Source: Ligilactobacillus apodemi DSM 16634 = JCM 16172 (GTDB lineage Bacteria; Bacillota; Bacilli; Lactobacillales; Lactobacillaceae). From it: a DNA stretch of 64,000 nucleotides. Below, one piece after another: positions 30,838-40,702 of the stretch (its first letter is position 1; each line of letters opens with the position of its first letter). Position numbers and translations under genes: made by a program. The notes beneath the pieces are model-generated. The model searched no databases, was not told where the DNA came from, and was given only the letters and a program-made list of their open reading frames with translations. The stretch covers positions 568,321 through 632,320 of the forward strand of contig NZ_AZFT01000053.1 in the NCBI RefSeq assembly GCF_001434405.1, read 5' to 3'.

Positions 30838-31476
30838 TCAAACCCTACTTTGCCCTTCTGGACATATTTCTAGTAATGGACAAGTTTCACATTTCGGATT
30901 GCGTGCCATACATTGGTAGCGACCAAAAAATATCATACGATGATGGGCTTTGATCCACATATCTTGTGGGATCTTCTCCATTAATATTTTTTCAATTTCT
31001 AAAACATCACTTGTCTTAGGAACCATGCCCAATCTTTTAGCCACCCTACTCACGTGCGTATCCACTGCAAAAGCAGGTATTCCAAAGCATTCCGCTAAAA
31101 CAACATTAGCAGTTTTGCGCCCTACTCCACTTAGACTCATTAGCTCTTTTTTCGTTTGTGGGACTTCACCATTGAAATTCGCAACTAATTCTTGCGAACA
31201 TTTGATCAAAAAGCGCGCTTTATTACGGTATAAACCAATCGTTTTGATATAGTCTTCGACCTCAGCTCGACTTGCATTTGCTAATTCAAGTGGTGTCTTA
31301 TACCGGGAAAATAACGCTGGAGTAACTAAATTTACTGACTTATCAGTGGCTTGGGCACTCAAAATAACGGATAACATAAAATGAAAAGGATCCGTTTTTG
31401 TGAGTGATGTCGTTGCATTGGGAAATATTTCTCCCATAACCTCAATTGCTGTAACAGTTTCTTCTTTTGTAAGCAT
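30838..31476 (-). CDS. nth: Endonuclease III
   Basis: Base-excision repair glycosylase/AP lyase for oxidised pyrimidines. 212 residues with the helix-hairpin-helix LSGVGRKTANVVL carrying the catalytic Lys, the catalytic Asp in AVDTHVSRV, and a C-terminal 4Fe-4S motif with four cysteines in CMARNPKCETCPLLEICP. AGAGGT before the ATG. Follows dnaD, as in Bacillus. Confidence 0.97.
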   Translation of the reverse strand: MLTKEETVTAIEVMGEIFPNATTSLTKTDPFHFMLSVILSAQATDKSVNLVTPALFSRYKTPLELANASRAEVEDYIKTIGLYRNKARFLIKCSQELVANFNGEVPQTKKELMSLSGVGRKTANVVLAECFGIPAFAVDTHVSRVAKRLGMVPKTSDVLEIEKILMEKIPQDMWIKAHHRMIFFGRYQCMARNPKCETCPLLEICPEGQSRV

Positions 31477-31517
31477 AAAGTTTTACCTCTTTACTTGTAA
31501 CCTAAAACACAACATTT

Positions 31518-32228
31518 TTATGATTCTTCTGACCAATCATACATTGGGATCGGTGGCTTCTTTTCATTACGCTTTTGAGTTGGCTGTTGTGTATCCTTTT
31601 TTTCAAGTTCCAAACGCCTTTTTTGCCGATTCCGTTGCACATCAGCACTAGTTTTAATATTTTGTTTTTCCCAACTGATCAAAATTTTATCGATATATTT
31701 CAAGTTATATACTTGATTTAACACAGCCTCTTTTAGTGCTAATAAAATCAATTCAGGCGAATAATTATCTAAGTTTAACCATGAATCAATGGTTTGAAGC
31801 TCAATCGGCGACAATGGCCTTCCAAATTCAACTTCAATATCTTGATAAACATTTTCCTTTGTAACCTTTTTAGCTGTTGTGACCTTTTGGACAACTTCTT
31901 TTTCTTCAAACATAGTTAATCTATCATAAAGTAGACTAAAGTCATATTTATCGTATTTTCTACCTGCTGCATCTGTAGCCGGAACTAATTGTAAAATCTT
32001 TTTTTCAAGTAACCCCCTTAAAAGATTTCCTAACCGACTATCATCTAACTTCATATTACGCGATATCTCATTTAGATCGATCGCTTTTCCCTGTTGAGTT
32101 TTACTCATAATTTGTAATAAAAGTATGAATTCAACTTCATTCATCCCTAAATTGCGGTAATTTTCAAGCAATAGATTAGACAAGGTCATGTGACCAGCTG
32201 CTAAATATCGTTGTAAAATCTCATCCAT
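31518..32228 (-). CDS. dnaD: DnaD replication-initiation/restart protein
   Basis: Primosomal protein that remodels DNA at origin and restart sites. 236 residues: N-terminal winged-helix DDBH1 domain (about 1-100; NEVEFILLLQIMSK, NLLRGLLEKKIL) and C-terminal DDBH2 domain with IDSWLNLDNYSPELILLALKEA and the YxxxIL element YIDKILISW, then a charged tail. Belongs to the asnS-dnaD-nth neighbourhood. Confidence 0.95.
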   Translation of the reverse strand: MDEILQRYLAAGHMTLSNLLLENYRNLGMNEVEFILLLQIMSKTQQGKAIDLNEISRNMKLDDSRLGNLLRGLLEKKILQLVPATDAAGRKYDKYDFSLLYDRLTMFEEKEVVQKVTTAKKVTKENVYQDIEVEFGRPLSPIELQTIDSWLNLDNYSPELILLALKEAVLNQVYNLKYIDKILISWEKQNIKTSADVQRNRQKRRLELEKKDTQQPTQKRNEKKPPIPMYDWSEES

Positions 32229-32242
32229 ATTTTTTCACCCTC

Positions 32243-32283
32243 TTAATAAAAAACAGGACATAACAAAAGGTCATGTCCTGTTT
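32243..32283 (-). terminator. Terminator of asnS
   Basis: Perfect stem AAACAGGACAT / ATGTCCTGTTT with an 11-base loop and TTTTTTATTA on the minus strand. Confidence 0.85.
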
Positions 32284-32295
32284 ACCCATTATTGC

Positions 32296-33597
32296 TTATG
32301 GGTAAATACGGTTCAATAAACGTGGGAATGGAATAGCTTCACGAATATGGTCTTCACCAGTGATCCAAGTAACGGCCCGTTCCAAACCAAGTCCAAAGCC
32401 AGAATGTGGCACACTACCATAGCGGCGTAAGTCAAGATACCATTCATAGTCATCTTTGTTAAGTCCAGCTTTAGTAATTTGTTCTGCCAAATATTCTGAA
32501 TCGGTAGCACGTTCTGAACCACCAATAATTTCGCCATAACCTTCAGGTGCCAAAAGATCCGCACAAACAACTAAATCTTCACGAGTTGGATGTGGTTTCA
32601 TATAAAATGGCTTGATGGCCTTTGGATAGTTCAAAACAAAAACTGGTTTACTGAAGTGTTCTGCTAAATAAGTTTCCTCAGGTGAACCAAAGTCTTCGCC
32701 CCACTTAACATCAGGGAATTTACCTGATTCTTGTAAAAGTTTGATTGCATCATCGTAAGAGATCCGTGGATAAGGTAGTTCAGTATAACGTTTAAGAACT
32801 TCTTTATCGCGACCCAAAATATCTAATTCGTAGTCACAATTTTCCAAGACTTTTTGAACTAAATAAGCAATATAACGTTCTTGGATCTCTAAACTTTGTT
32901 CTTGATGCATAAATGCCATTTCTGGTTCGATCATCCAAAATTCGATCAAGTGACGTCTTGTTTTGGATTTTTCAGCTCTAAAAGTTGGTCCAAAAGTAAA
33001 TACTTTACCGTAAGCCATCGCACCTGCTTCAGCATATAATTGTCCTGATTGGGAAAGATAGGCATCTTTATCAAAGTATTCAGTGTGGAATAATTCTGTT
33101 GTTCCTTCAGGTGCACTACCTGTAAGGATCGGTGCATCTAACTTGATGAAGCCTTCTTTGTTGAAAAATTCATAAGTTGCACGGATCATTTCATTTCTAA
33201 TTTGCATGATTGCAAATTGGCGTTTTGAACGAAGCCATAAATGACGATGATCCATCAAAAAGTCTGTCCCATGTTCTTTAGGAGTGATTGGGTAATCTTC
33301 ACTTTGGCCTACCAGTTCAATATCTTCAATTTCGATTTCATAGCCAAATGGTGAACGCTTATCTTCATGGATCGTTCCTGTGACATACATACTTGCTTCT
33401 TGTTTTACTTCTTTTGCAAGTTTGAAAACATCTTCAGAAACATTATTTTTAACGACTACTCCTTGAAAATAAGCTGTACCGTCGCGCAATTGTAAAAAGG
33501 CAATTTTACCACTAGAGCGCTTATTTGTTAACCAAACTCCGATTCTTACTTTTTGGTCAACGTAATCTTTAGCGTTAATAATACTGATAGTTTCCAC
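32296..33597 (-). CDS. asnS: Asparaginyl-tRNA synthetase
   Basis: Class IIb aminoacyl-tRNA synthetase. 433 residues from a GTG at 33597, which has AGGAGG 10 bases upstream; a longer open frame to 33639 would run through this site. N-terminal OB anticodon-binding domain (about 1-110) and catalytic domain with motif 2 [19 protein letters not shown] and motif 3 [13 protein letters not shown]. Presence of AsnS means Asn-tRNA is charged directly. No T-box is seen in the short gap before it. Confidence 0.96.
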   Translation of the reverse strand: METISIINAKDYVDQKVRIGVWLTNKRSSGKIAFLQLRDGTAYFQGVVVKNNVSEDVFKLAKEVKQEASMYVTGTIHEDKRSPFGYEIEIEDIELVGQSEDYPITPKEHGTDFLMDHRHLWLRSKRQFAIMQIRNEMIRATYEFFNKEGFIKLDAPILTGSAPEGTTELFHTEYFDKDAYLSQSGQLYAEAGAMAYGKVFTFGPTFRAEKSKTRRHLIEFWMIEPEMAFMHQEQSLEIQERYIAYLVQKVLENCDYELDILGRDKEVLKRYTELPYPRISYDDAIKLLQESGKFPDVKWGEDFGSPEETYLAEHFSKPVFVLNYPKAIKPFYMKPHPTREDLVVCADLLAPEGYGEIIGGSERATDSEYLAEQITKAGLNKDDYEWYLDLRRYGSVPHSGFGLGLERAVTWITGEDHIREAIPFPRLLNRIYP

Positions 33598-33616
33598 TAA
33601 AAAAATACCTCCTAAT

Positions 33617-34804
33617 TTATTTACTATGTTTTTCAACAAATCTCTTCAAGCGTACCATTGCTTCACGAAGATCACTCAAAGAAGCAGCATAGCTCAACCG
33701 AATATATCCTGGCATCCCAAAGGCTTCCCCTGGAACAACTGCTACATATTCTTCTTCCAAAAGTGCATCAGCAAAACTGGTCGTATCAGCAAAGCCAGTT
33801 TTAGCTAATGCTTGTCTAATATCTGGGAAGAGATAAAAAGCACCTTCTGGTTTTGTATGTAAGGTAAAACCAGGAATTTCATTTAACAAGGGATAAATTT
33901 CATTCAGGCGTTGTTCGTAAGCCTGACGCATTTCTTCCACACAACTTTGATCTGAATTTAAAGCGGCTAAAGCGGCATATTGACTGACAGCTGCTAAATT
34001 GCCCGTAGCATGGCCGACCACGGCACTTAATTTGGCAATTAATTCTTTATTCGCTAAGACATAACCGACTCTCCAGCCAGTCATAGAATACGTCTTTGAA
34101 AATCCGTTGACAAGTATCGTTTGTTTCCTGATCTTCTCTGAAAGTTCGAACAAAGAAACAAAGCTGTTTCCATTATAAACTAACTTATTATACATGTCAT
34201 CAGCAATTAGCCAGATATTATTTTCAACTGCCCAATTTCCGATTGCTTCTAATTCTTGACGACTGTAGATAGCTCCTGAAGGATTTTGTGGTGAATTAAT
34301 AATGACTGCACGCGTCTTAGCAGTTCGTTTTGCCTCTAATTCTGCTACATTGACCTTTAACTGACCTTCTTTAGGCGAAACAAAAACAGGTTTTGCCCCG
34401 GCTAGTTTTACTTGTTCACTGTAACTTACCCAATAAGGCAATGGGATCAAGATTTCATCATCAAGATCAAAAATTGCTTGAGCGATTGCAAATAGAGCAA
34501 ATTTCCCCCCTACAGTTACAGCCACATTATCAAACGTATAATTCGTCTTATACTGTTCATTTGTTACTTTTGCAATTGCTTCGCGTAATTCTTTGATCCC
34601 TAAAGCAGGCGTATAAAAATCTGAATTTCCGGCTTCAATTGCTGCAATTGCAGCCTGTTTGATATGTTTTGGTGTATTGAAATTTGGTTCGCCAGCAGTC
34701 AAATTTTTGACATCTAACCCTTTTTTCTGCAAACTCTTAGCTTTAGCAGATAACGCCAAAGTAACTGATGGTGATACTTGTTGCACACGGTTTGAAAATT
34801 TCAT
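33617..34804 (-). CDS. aspB: Aspartate aminotransferase (class Ib)
   Basis: PLP enzyme exchanging amino groups between aspartate and 2-oxoglutarate. 395 residues; PLP lysine in [29 protein letters not shown] and IADDMYNKL also present, and the C-terminal Arg in [10 protein letters not shown]. Class Ib rather than the PatA type at 1803-2963. AAGGGGAG ribosome site. Lies in the conserved order asnS-aspB-tseB-dinG. Confidence 0.94.
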   Translation of the reverse strand: MKFSNRVQQVSPSVTLALSAKAKSLQKKGLDVKNLTAGEPNFNTPKHIKQAAIAAIEAGNSDFYTPALGIKELREAIAKVTNEQYKTNYTFDNVAVTVGGKFALFAIAQAIFDLDDEILIPLPYWVSYSEQVKLAGAKPVFVSPKEGQLKVNVAELEAKRTAKTRAVIINSPQNPSGAIYSRQELEAIGNWAVENNIWLIADDMYNKLVYNGNSFVSLFELSEKIRKQTILVNGFSKTYSMTGWRVGYVLANKELIAKLSAVVGHATGNLAAVSQYAALAALNSDQSCVEEMRQAYEQRLNEIYPLLNEIPGFTLHTKPEGAFYLFPDIRQALAKTGFADTTSFADALLEEEYVAVVPGEAFGMPGYIRLSYAASLSDLREAMVRLKRFVEKHSK

Positions 34805-34824
34805 TTTGCCTAACTCCCCTTATA

Positions 34825-35322
34825 TTAAATATTTTGAATTGTTTTAATGACCTTACCATCCTTAAAATTAAGCAGATCATAACACAAATTACCATATTCA
34901 TTTGTATAACTTACTTCCCAAACGGGTTTATTCTTATACATCCCTAAAGCAACATGTGTAATTTTTTTGACTTTGCTAGAATTTTTAGTGAGCGCTTTTG
35001 CCTTAGCTTCGCTGATTCCTTCACTTTGTTGGTAAATATTGATCTTTTTACCATTTTGTGCGATCACAGCATAGATTTTTTGGTTCTTTTTATTGGTACC
35101 TGCCACAGTATAGTAAGTTTTATCACGATTATAGTAATAAAACTTATCTTCTGTTTTTAAATTCGCATATTTTTCGGCCAATTGGACCGCTTGTGTGCGT
35201 GCACTTCGTATCGGCGAAGTTGCTAGAACATACAGACCAACGATCAAAGCACAGATTCCTAGGATCGTTAAAGTTATGATACGGCGTTTAGGTCTATTTT
35301 TCTTTCTTGTCGTTCGTCTCAT
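34825..35322 (-). CDS. tseB: TseB/YpmB-like cell-wall elongation regulator (DUF5590)
   Basis: 165 residues: basic start, one membrane helix (about 15-35), and two small extracellular cystatin-like halves of the DUF5590/PepSY type. In Bacillus the gene at this position between dinG and aspB is ypmB/tseB, which tunes PBP2A activity. The assignment rests on position, topology and general pattern (TYYTVAGTNKKNQKIYAVI, KPVWEVSYTNEYGN), so the functional label is inference. Confidence 0.8.
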   Translation of the reverse strand: MRRTTRKKNRPKRRIITLTILGICALIVGLYVLATSPIRSARTQAVQLAEKYANLKTEDKFYYYNRDKTYYTVAGTNKKNQKIYAVIAQNGKKINIYQQSEGISEAKAKALTKNSSKVKKITHVALGMYKNKPVWEVSYTNEYGNLCYDLLNFKDGKVIKTIQNI

Positions 35323-35434
35323 TCAATTTCTTCCTTCATAAAAATTTGCAATTTGCAGATTTTTTAGCCCGCTTACGATACTAAAAATTTACAAGAGCTC
35401 AACCTAGTTCATTATACCAAGTGGTTCTCTTAAT

Positions 35435-38239
35435 TTAAAAGTTTTCTTCTGTATTCTTTAAAAAATCAGCAATTTTACTTGGTAATTGAGTACTTTTCAC
35501 TTGGTGAAGCGTTAATTCTGGGGGAAAAATTTGCATAAATTCTTGACCATAACGTTTGGTCAAAATACGTGAATCTAGTAATACAAAAACACCACGATCG
35601 GCCGGTGTACGAATCAAGCGACCAAAACCTTGCTTTAAACGTAAGACCGCTTCAGGCAATGCCAAAGTAGAAAATGGATTTTTCCCTGCTTGACGAACCC
35701 GCTCGTAACGTACTTGATTAAACAAGGTTGTCGGTGCTTGAAACGGCAACCGAACGATGATCAGCAATTCCAGTAGCTTATCAGGCAGGTCAATGCCTTC
35801 AAAAAAAGTTCCGGTTGCTAATAGAATCGTTTGTTGTGCCTGATTTAACACGAAACGTTTCTTTAGTTTTTCCGGAGTTCCATTAACTCCTTGGGCCAAG
35901 ACTTCTCGTTCTTTAGTTAGCCCTAGATTTGCCAATTTCTCATACACCTGTTCCAATTCATCCAGTGAATTAAACAAAATCATTGTCTGACAAGGATTTT
36001 GCGAGGTCATTTGATAAATTGTTTGAGCTAAATAATTTAGATAACTCTCATTATCTGCTTGACCAACATTGGGGGCGTCTTTGGCGATCATGGCTAAAAC
36101 TTGTCGCTCATAATCAAACGTACTTTTAAAACTCAACAAACGCGTTGTCACTGGTAAATCTAATTGATGTAAGGTATATTCGCGCGTTTTTTTAGTAAAC
36201 AGACCAGCCCCCAAAAATAGCACGTGTTCAAAGCGTGAATAAACTTGTTGCTTTAAGAATTCACCACCGTCTAAATAACTAAAATGCAAGCGTAAATGAG
36301 CCGTTTCCTGAGATGCCATACTGATCCAAATCAGCTGTTTAGTAGTATTTTTCTCTAAATCGTCTAAATTTAATTTTGACCAAGCTTCAAATTGGCTGAT
36401 CAACTGTTCAGATAATTTGAAAAAGTCAAGTAAGTACATTACTGCAGTTTGGTCAATTTTTTGCGAATCCGCAGCCTTAAAAAATTTCTTTTGCAAAGCT
36501 GAAACTTCACTTAAAAATCCAGTATATGCTTTGGCTAACTTCGTGATCAGCCCCATATTTTCTTTTAAAAAGCCCATAAATTTCTTTTCACTTATTGCCT
36601 GTTCTGTGATTCCATTAGCACGTAACCTTAAGAACCGTCGCATAAGATTTGCTCGTAAAGTCCACATGTCATGGTCTAATACTTGAAGGTGCTTTTGCAA
36701 AACATGGTATTGCTTTTTGGTTGTAAATTTTTGTTCGATCAGCTGTTCAAAAGAAAACGATATTTTAGATTCTAATTTGACTAATAACGTATCGCACAAA
36801 ATTTTGATCGCATCAAAATCAAAGACTTGTTGAACATTGTGCATTACTGCTGCCGGTAGATTTTGCGCCTCATCAATGATCAATTCTAGATCATTTCCGG
36901 TAAAATATTCAGTATGTGTCAGTAAATAAGCATGATTAGTGATCATAAATGACGCATTTTTTTTAGCAACTTCTTTTAAACGTAAGTAATCCACCCCATA
37001 AAATGGACTGGCAGCATCTAACCCCATTACTCCTGTATGAGCAATATTTTCAAATAAGGGGTCTTGTTTTCTAGTCAAACGTAACTCATCTAGGTCACCT
37101 GTTTTTGTTTGGAGTAACCAAACGACTAGACGCATCTGTAATAGCCGCGAATTTTTGTTATATGGTTGCTTTAAAGAACGCCAAAATTTATCTAAGTCGA
37201 TATAATGCTCATTTCCTTTCAAAACGATCACATCTAACTCAAATGGCAAAATATTTTTTAAAGTTACCTGAATTTCTTCGGCTAATTGACTTTGTAGTGC
37301 TGTTGTCGCTGTACTGATCACGATCCTACGCTCATTTGTGGAAGCATACGCAGCCGGTAAAACATATCCCAGTGTTTTTCCCATTCCTGTAGGCGCTTCG
37401 ATCAATAACTTAGTTTCTGTCTTTGAGCTTAAAAACTTAGCGATCGTTTCCATCATTTTGACTTGTTCTTTACGCCATTCGATTATGCCCGAAAAAAGAT
37501 CAGTCTGTTCTTTTTTCTCAGTGGGAAAGTGCAATGCTTCGCCGTGTTTTGTCGCAAATTGTGGGCGACGGATCACTAAATTCTCCACTCTCATCAAATC
37601 TCGTGGTAACGGTTCAGCTTTTTTTCGCTTAGCTTCATAAGCATCTTTGAAACATTCAGCCGTATCATATAGTAAAGCATCACTTAAGCTACATAATGTT
37701 TGTAACACACTTGCAGGGAGCAATTCTAAACGTTTTTGCAACAATAAAAATAACTGTGCTGTAACATACGTATCACTGTCTGCTTGATGTGGTCTTTCGT
37801 GTTTGATCCCTAAATAATTTCCCAGATCAACTAAACGATATGAGGGCTGTGTTGGTAACAATATCTGTGCTAATTGGACAGTATCGACCCCTTTTAGCTC
37901 TAAAGCTGGATAACCGGCCCGCTCAAATTCAGCATTTAAAAAGCGATAGTCTTGCATAATGTTATGCGCTACAAAAACCGTATCTTGCAATAAAGCATAA
38001 ATCGTATCGGCAACATCAATAAATAAAGGCGCCTTGCTGACATCACTATTTTTAATACCCGTCAAACGTTGAACTTCAGGTGGGATCGGCATTTGTGGAT
38101 TGATCAAAGTGTTAAAAGTATCCGTTATTTTTCCTTTTTCAATAAACGTGCAGCTAAATTGAATGATCCGTCCAGTTCCATCAAGTGCTGGCGACGTCAT
38201 TTCTAGATCCACGACCGCATAAGTTTTTGACTTATCCAT
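35435..38239 (-). CDS. dinG: DinG-family exonuclease/helicase
   Basis: Fusion of an N-terminal DEDDh 3'-5' exonuclease (about 1-180; AVVDLEMTSPALDG, VFVAHNIMQDYRFL, RPHQADSDTYVTAQL) with an XPD-like superfamily 2 helicase. Walker A is IEAPTGMGKTLGY, the DEAQ-type box is IIDEAQNLP and the final motif is FGRLIRTPADRGVF. Gram-positive DinG proteins have this fusion; the Bacillus one acts as an exonuclease and lacks proven helicase activity. ATG at 38239 (934 residues) is preferred because GGTGA lies 7-8 bases before it; an ATG at 38278 is an alternative. Confidence 0.92.
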   Translation of the reverse strand: MDKSKTYAVVDLEMTSPALDGTGRIIQFSCTFIEKGKITDTFNTLINPQMPIPPEVQRLTGIKNSDVSKAPLFIDVADTIYALLQDTVFVAHNIMQDYRFLNAEFERAGYPALELKGVDTVQLAQILLPTQPSYRLVDLGNYLGIKHERPHQADSDTYVTAQLFLLLQKRLELLPASVLQTLCSLSDALLYDTAECFKDAYEAKRKKAEPLPRDLMRVENLVIRRPQFATKHGEALHFPTEKKEQTDLFSGIIEWRKEQVKMMETIAKFLSSKTETKLLIEAPTGMGKTLGYVLPAAYASTNERRIVISTATTALQSQLAEEIQVTLKNILPFELDVIVLKGNEHYIDLDKFWRSLKQPYNKNSRLLQMRLVVWLLQTKTGDLDELRLTRKQDPLFENIAHTGVMGLDAASPFYGVDYLRLKEVAKKNASFMITNHAYLLTHTEYFTGNDLELIIDEAQNLPAAVMHNVQQVFDFDAIKILCDTLLVKLESKISFSFEQLIEQKFTTKKQYHVLQKHLQVLDHDMWTLRANLMRRFLRLRANGITEQAISEKKFMGFLKENMGLITKLAKAYTGFLSEVSALQKKFFKAADSQKIDQTAVMYLLDFFKLSEQLISQFEAWSKLNLDDLEKNTTKQLIWISMASQETAHLRLHFSYLDGGEFLKQQVYSRFEHVLFLGAGLFTKKTREYTLHQLDLPVTTRLLSFKSTFDYERQVLAMIAKDAPNVGQADNESYLNYLAQTIYQMTSQNPCQTMILFNSLDELEQVYEKLANLGLTKEREVLAQGVNGTPEKLKKRFVLNQAQQTILLATGTFFEGIDLPDKLLELLIIVRLPFQAPTTLFNQVRYERVRQAGKNPFSTLALPEAVLRLKQGFGRLIRTPADRGVFVLLDSRILTKRYGQEFMQIFPPELTLHQVKSTQLPSKIADFLKNTEENF

Positions 38240-38438
38240 TTTAAAATCACCGACTTTAATTAATCTTCTGTCACCCATTCTATCACACTCTAAATGTTAG
38301 GTGACACAATTACTAAATTTTTCAATTACTGCCTAATATTAATAAAAGTATGGTTGAGCCTGCCCCACTTAACGAGTATAATTTACAATGATTGCGTAAT
38401 ACGGTACACTAATTATCTTGTATGCCGTTTAGATATGG

Positions 38439-38564
38439 TATAATTATATAAATTATTGATTTCAACTCTAATCGATTTATGATTTGAAATAACGAAAAAT
38501 CGGGTGTTGATCACACCGAGAATTTAATAAATAAAATCGTTTGATTTAGAAAGGGTGCTCTCCT
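38439..38564 (+). promoter_or_regulatory. Promoter and leader of the mevalonate operon
   Basis: The 325-base gap between dinG and mvaK1 holds an extended -10 promoter, TGG-TATAAT (-10 at 38439-38444), with a poor -35, and a leader of about 115 bases. A short imperfect stem around TCGGGTGT / ACACCGA (38502-38521) lies in the leader. AAAGGG precedes the TTG start. Confidence 0.55.
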
Positions 38565-39515
38565 TTGATCAGCACACAAAAAAAGACGGGTATTGGTAAT
38601 AGTCACGCTAAGATCATTTTGATCGGTGAACATGCAGTTGTTTATCAACAGCCAGCGATTGCGTTACCACTAAAAACCTTACAAACTAAAGCTAAAATTA
38701 CCTTGCGGCCAGATGAACAACAAATCCTTGTAAGTCAATACTATACTGGCCCCTTAAATTCAGTCCCTCATTTCATGCGAGGAATCAGTCATTTAGTATC
38801 ATATATTTTAAAAGATAAGACTTCTTTTGGCTTTACTTTAGAAGTTGTAAGTGACCTACCGATTGAACGCGGAATGGGGTCTTCAGCATCGGTAGCAATT
38901 GCGATCATTCGTGCGCTTTATGATCTTTTGGGACTTCCACTAGATCAAGCCACACTGCTTTCTTTAGCTAATGTGGCTGAAAAAGATACTCATAAAAATC
39001 CAAGTGGGCTTGATGCCGCAACGACTGCTTCTGACACTCCGATCTGGATGATTCGTGATGAAATGATCGATACGATTCCGATCAACTTGTCTGCTTATTT
39101 AGTCATTTGTGATAGTGGCATTAAGGGACAGACATCAGAAGCCATTGCTGAAGTTAAACGCCGACTAGAACTATTTCCGACTAAGACAAGTTCATTGATC
39201 ACTTCGCTTGGTGAACTTAGTTACCGAGCACGAAAGCAACTTGCAGGTAACGATGTTGTCGGTTTAGGACAAACACTTGATGCAGCCCAAGAAAAATTAG
39301 CTCAATTAGGTGTTAGTGATCCCAAGGTCGATACCTTGATCAAACTTGCTAAAAAAAGTGGTGCACTTGGCGCTAAACTAACTGGCGGTGGTCGTGGTGG
39401 CTGTTTTATTTGTTTAGCAAAAACAAAAAATGCTGCGCGTAAACTAGCTAGCTTGATGTGCCAAAATGGCGCTATTTCTTCGTGGATCGAACCACTAAAC
39501 GAAAATGGCGCTTAA
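38565..39515 (+). CDS. mvaK1: Mevalonate kinase
   Basis: GHMP kinase phosphorylating mevalonate to mevalonate-5-phosphate. 316 residues; ATP-binding motif PIERGMGSSASVAIA near 105-119, GEHAVVY near the start and KLTGGGRGGCF near the end are the three GHMP boxes. Starts with TTG, with AAAGGG eight bases upstream. First gene of mvaK1-mvaD-mvaK2-fni. Confidence 0.96.
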   Translation: MISTQKKTGIGNSHAKIILIGEHAVVYQQPAIALPLKTLQTKAKITLRPDEQQILVSQYYTGPLNSVPHFMRGISHLVSYILKDKTSFGFTLEVVSDLPIERGMGSSASVAIAIIRALYDLLGLPLDQATLLSLANVAEKDTHKNPSGLDAATTASDTPIWMIRDEMIDTIPINLSAYLVICDSGIKGQTSEAIAEVKRRLELFPTKTSSLITSLGELSYRARKQLAGNDVVGLGQTLDAAQEKLAQLGVSDPKVDTLIKLAKKSGALGAKLTGGGRGGCFICLAKTKNAARKLASLMCQNGAISSWIEPLNENGA

Positions 39516-39704
39516 TTTTTAATCTAATATTAGTCTGAAAGTAAAAATGTGAAGCTAATATCTTTACCTGTAGTTTTTTGAATGTGATAGTTAAACATAC
39601 ACTTTAAGTGTTTTATCTACATTAAAAGAAAGGACGGGCTATATTTCTTTCGCAATTATATCTTCAATTATGATTGTTCACATTTATATAGCAAAAATCC
39701 CCTC

Positions 39705-40679
39705 ATGCAAACACCAAAGGTCACGGCTCGTGCACATACTAATATTGCACTAGTTAAATACTGGGGAAAAAAAGATGAACAATTGATCATCCCCCAAAAT
39801 GGTTCTTTATCCTTAACGCTTGATCATTTCTACACTGACACTACTGTTTGTTTAGATGACAACGCAACACAAGATACTTTTATCTTAAATGGGATAAAGA
39901 TGGATCCTACTAAAGTCACAAAATTTATGGATCTAATTAGACAACAAGCAAACGTGTCAACTCCAGCTATCATAGAATCGGTCAACCATGTTCCTACTAT
40001 GGCTGGCCTTGCTTCTTCTGCTTCAGCGTATGCGGCCCTTGCACTTGCTGGCAGTAAAGCATACCGTTTAGAGCTGTCGCCTAAAGATCTTTCGCGTTTA
40101 GCGCGTCGTGGCTCTGGTTCTGCTTGCCGTTCGATCTATGGTGGTTTTGTTGAATGGAAAAAAGGATACGATGATGCTTCTTCTTATGCCGTACCTTTCA
40201 TTGAAAATCCAACTTGGGATATTAAAATGATCGCGATCGTGGTTAATGGGGCACAAAAAAAAGTGGCCTCTCGTGCTGGCATGCAAACAGTCGTGAACAC
40301 TTCTCCTTACTATCCAGCTTGGATCAAGCAAGCTGAACTTGATTTGGAAAATATCAAACAAGCGATTTTAGCAAAAGATTTTACTAAAATGGGCCAAATT
40401 GCCGAATCCAGTGCAATGCGTATGCATGCCTTAAATCTCAGTGCAACGCCACACTTCAACTACATCGAAGCTCAAAGTTTAGTGGCAATCACACAAGTCG
40501 AGGAATTACGTGCACATGGCATCGAATGCTACTATACAATGGATGCTGGTCCAAACGTAAAAGTCATCTGCCAAGGTAAAGATCTACAAGCGATCTTAGC
40601 AAAACTAAAACAACATTTTGCTGATGAGCAACTACTAGTTTCAGCTGCTGGTCCTGGCGCAAAAATCATTACATCTTAA
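39705..40679 (+). CDS. mvaD: Diphosphomevalonate decarboxylase
   Basis: ATP-dependent decarboxylation of mevalonate diphosphate to isopentenyl diphosphate. 324 residues beginning VTARAHTNIALVKYWGKKDE; the catalytic region MAGLASSASAYAALA and SGSACRSIYGGFVEWKKG are intact, and the C-terminal MDAGPNVKVIC is present. It begins after an unusual 189-base gap and its ATG has no ribosome site (a run of C and T stands before it), unlike every neighbour; see findings. Confidence 0.95.
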   Translation: MQTPKVTARAHTNIALVKYWGKKDEQLIIPQNGSLSLTLDHFYTDTTVCLDDNATQDTFILNGIKMDPTKVTKFMDLIRQQANVSTPAIIESVNHVPTMAGLASSASAYAALALAGSKAYRLELSPKDLSRLARRGSGSACRSIYGGFVEWKKGYDDASSYAVPFIENPTWDIKMIAIVVNGAQKKVASRAGMQTVVNTSPYYPAWIKQAELDLENIKQAILAKDFTKMGQIAESSAMRMHALNLSATPHFNYIEAQSLVAITQVEELRAHGIECYYTMDAGPNVKVICQGKDLQAILAKLKQHFADEQLLVSAAGPGAKIITS

Positions 40680-40702
40680 AATCCGTGAAAGGAATTGATC
40701 TC

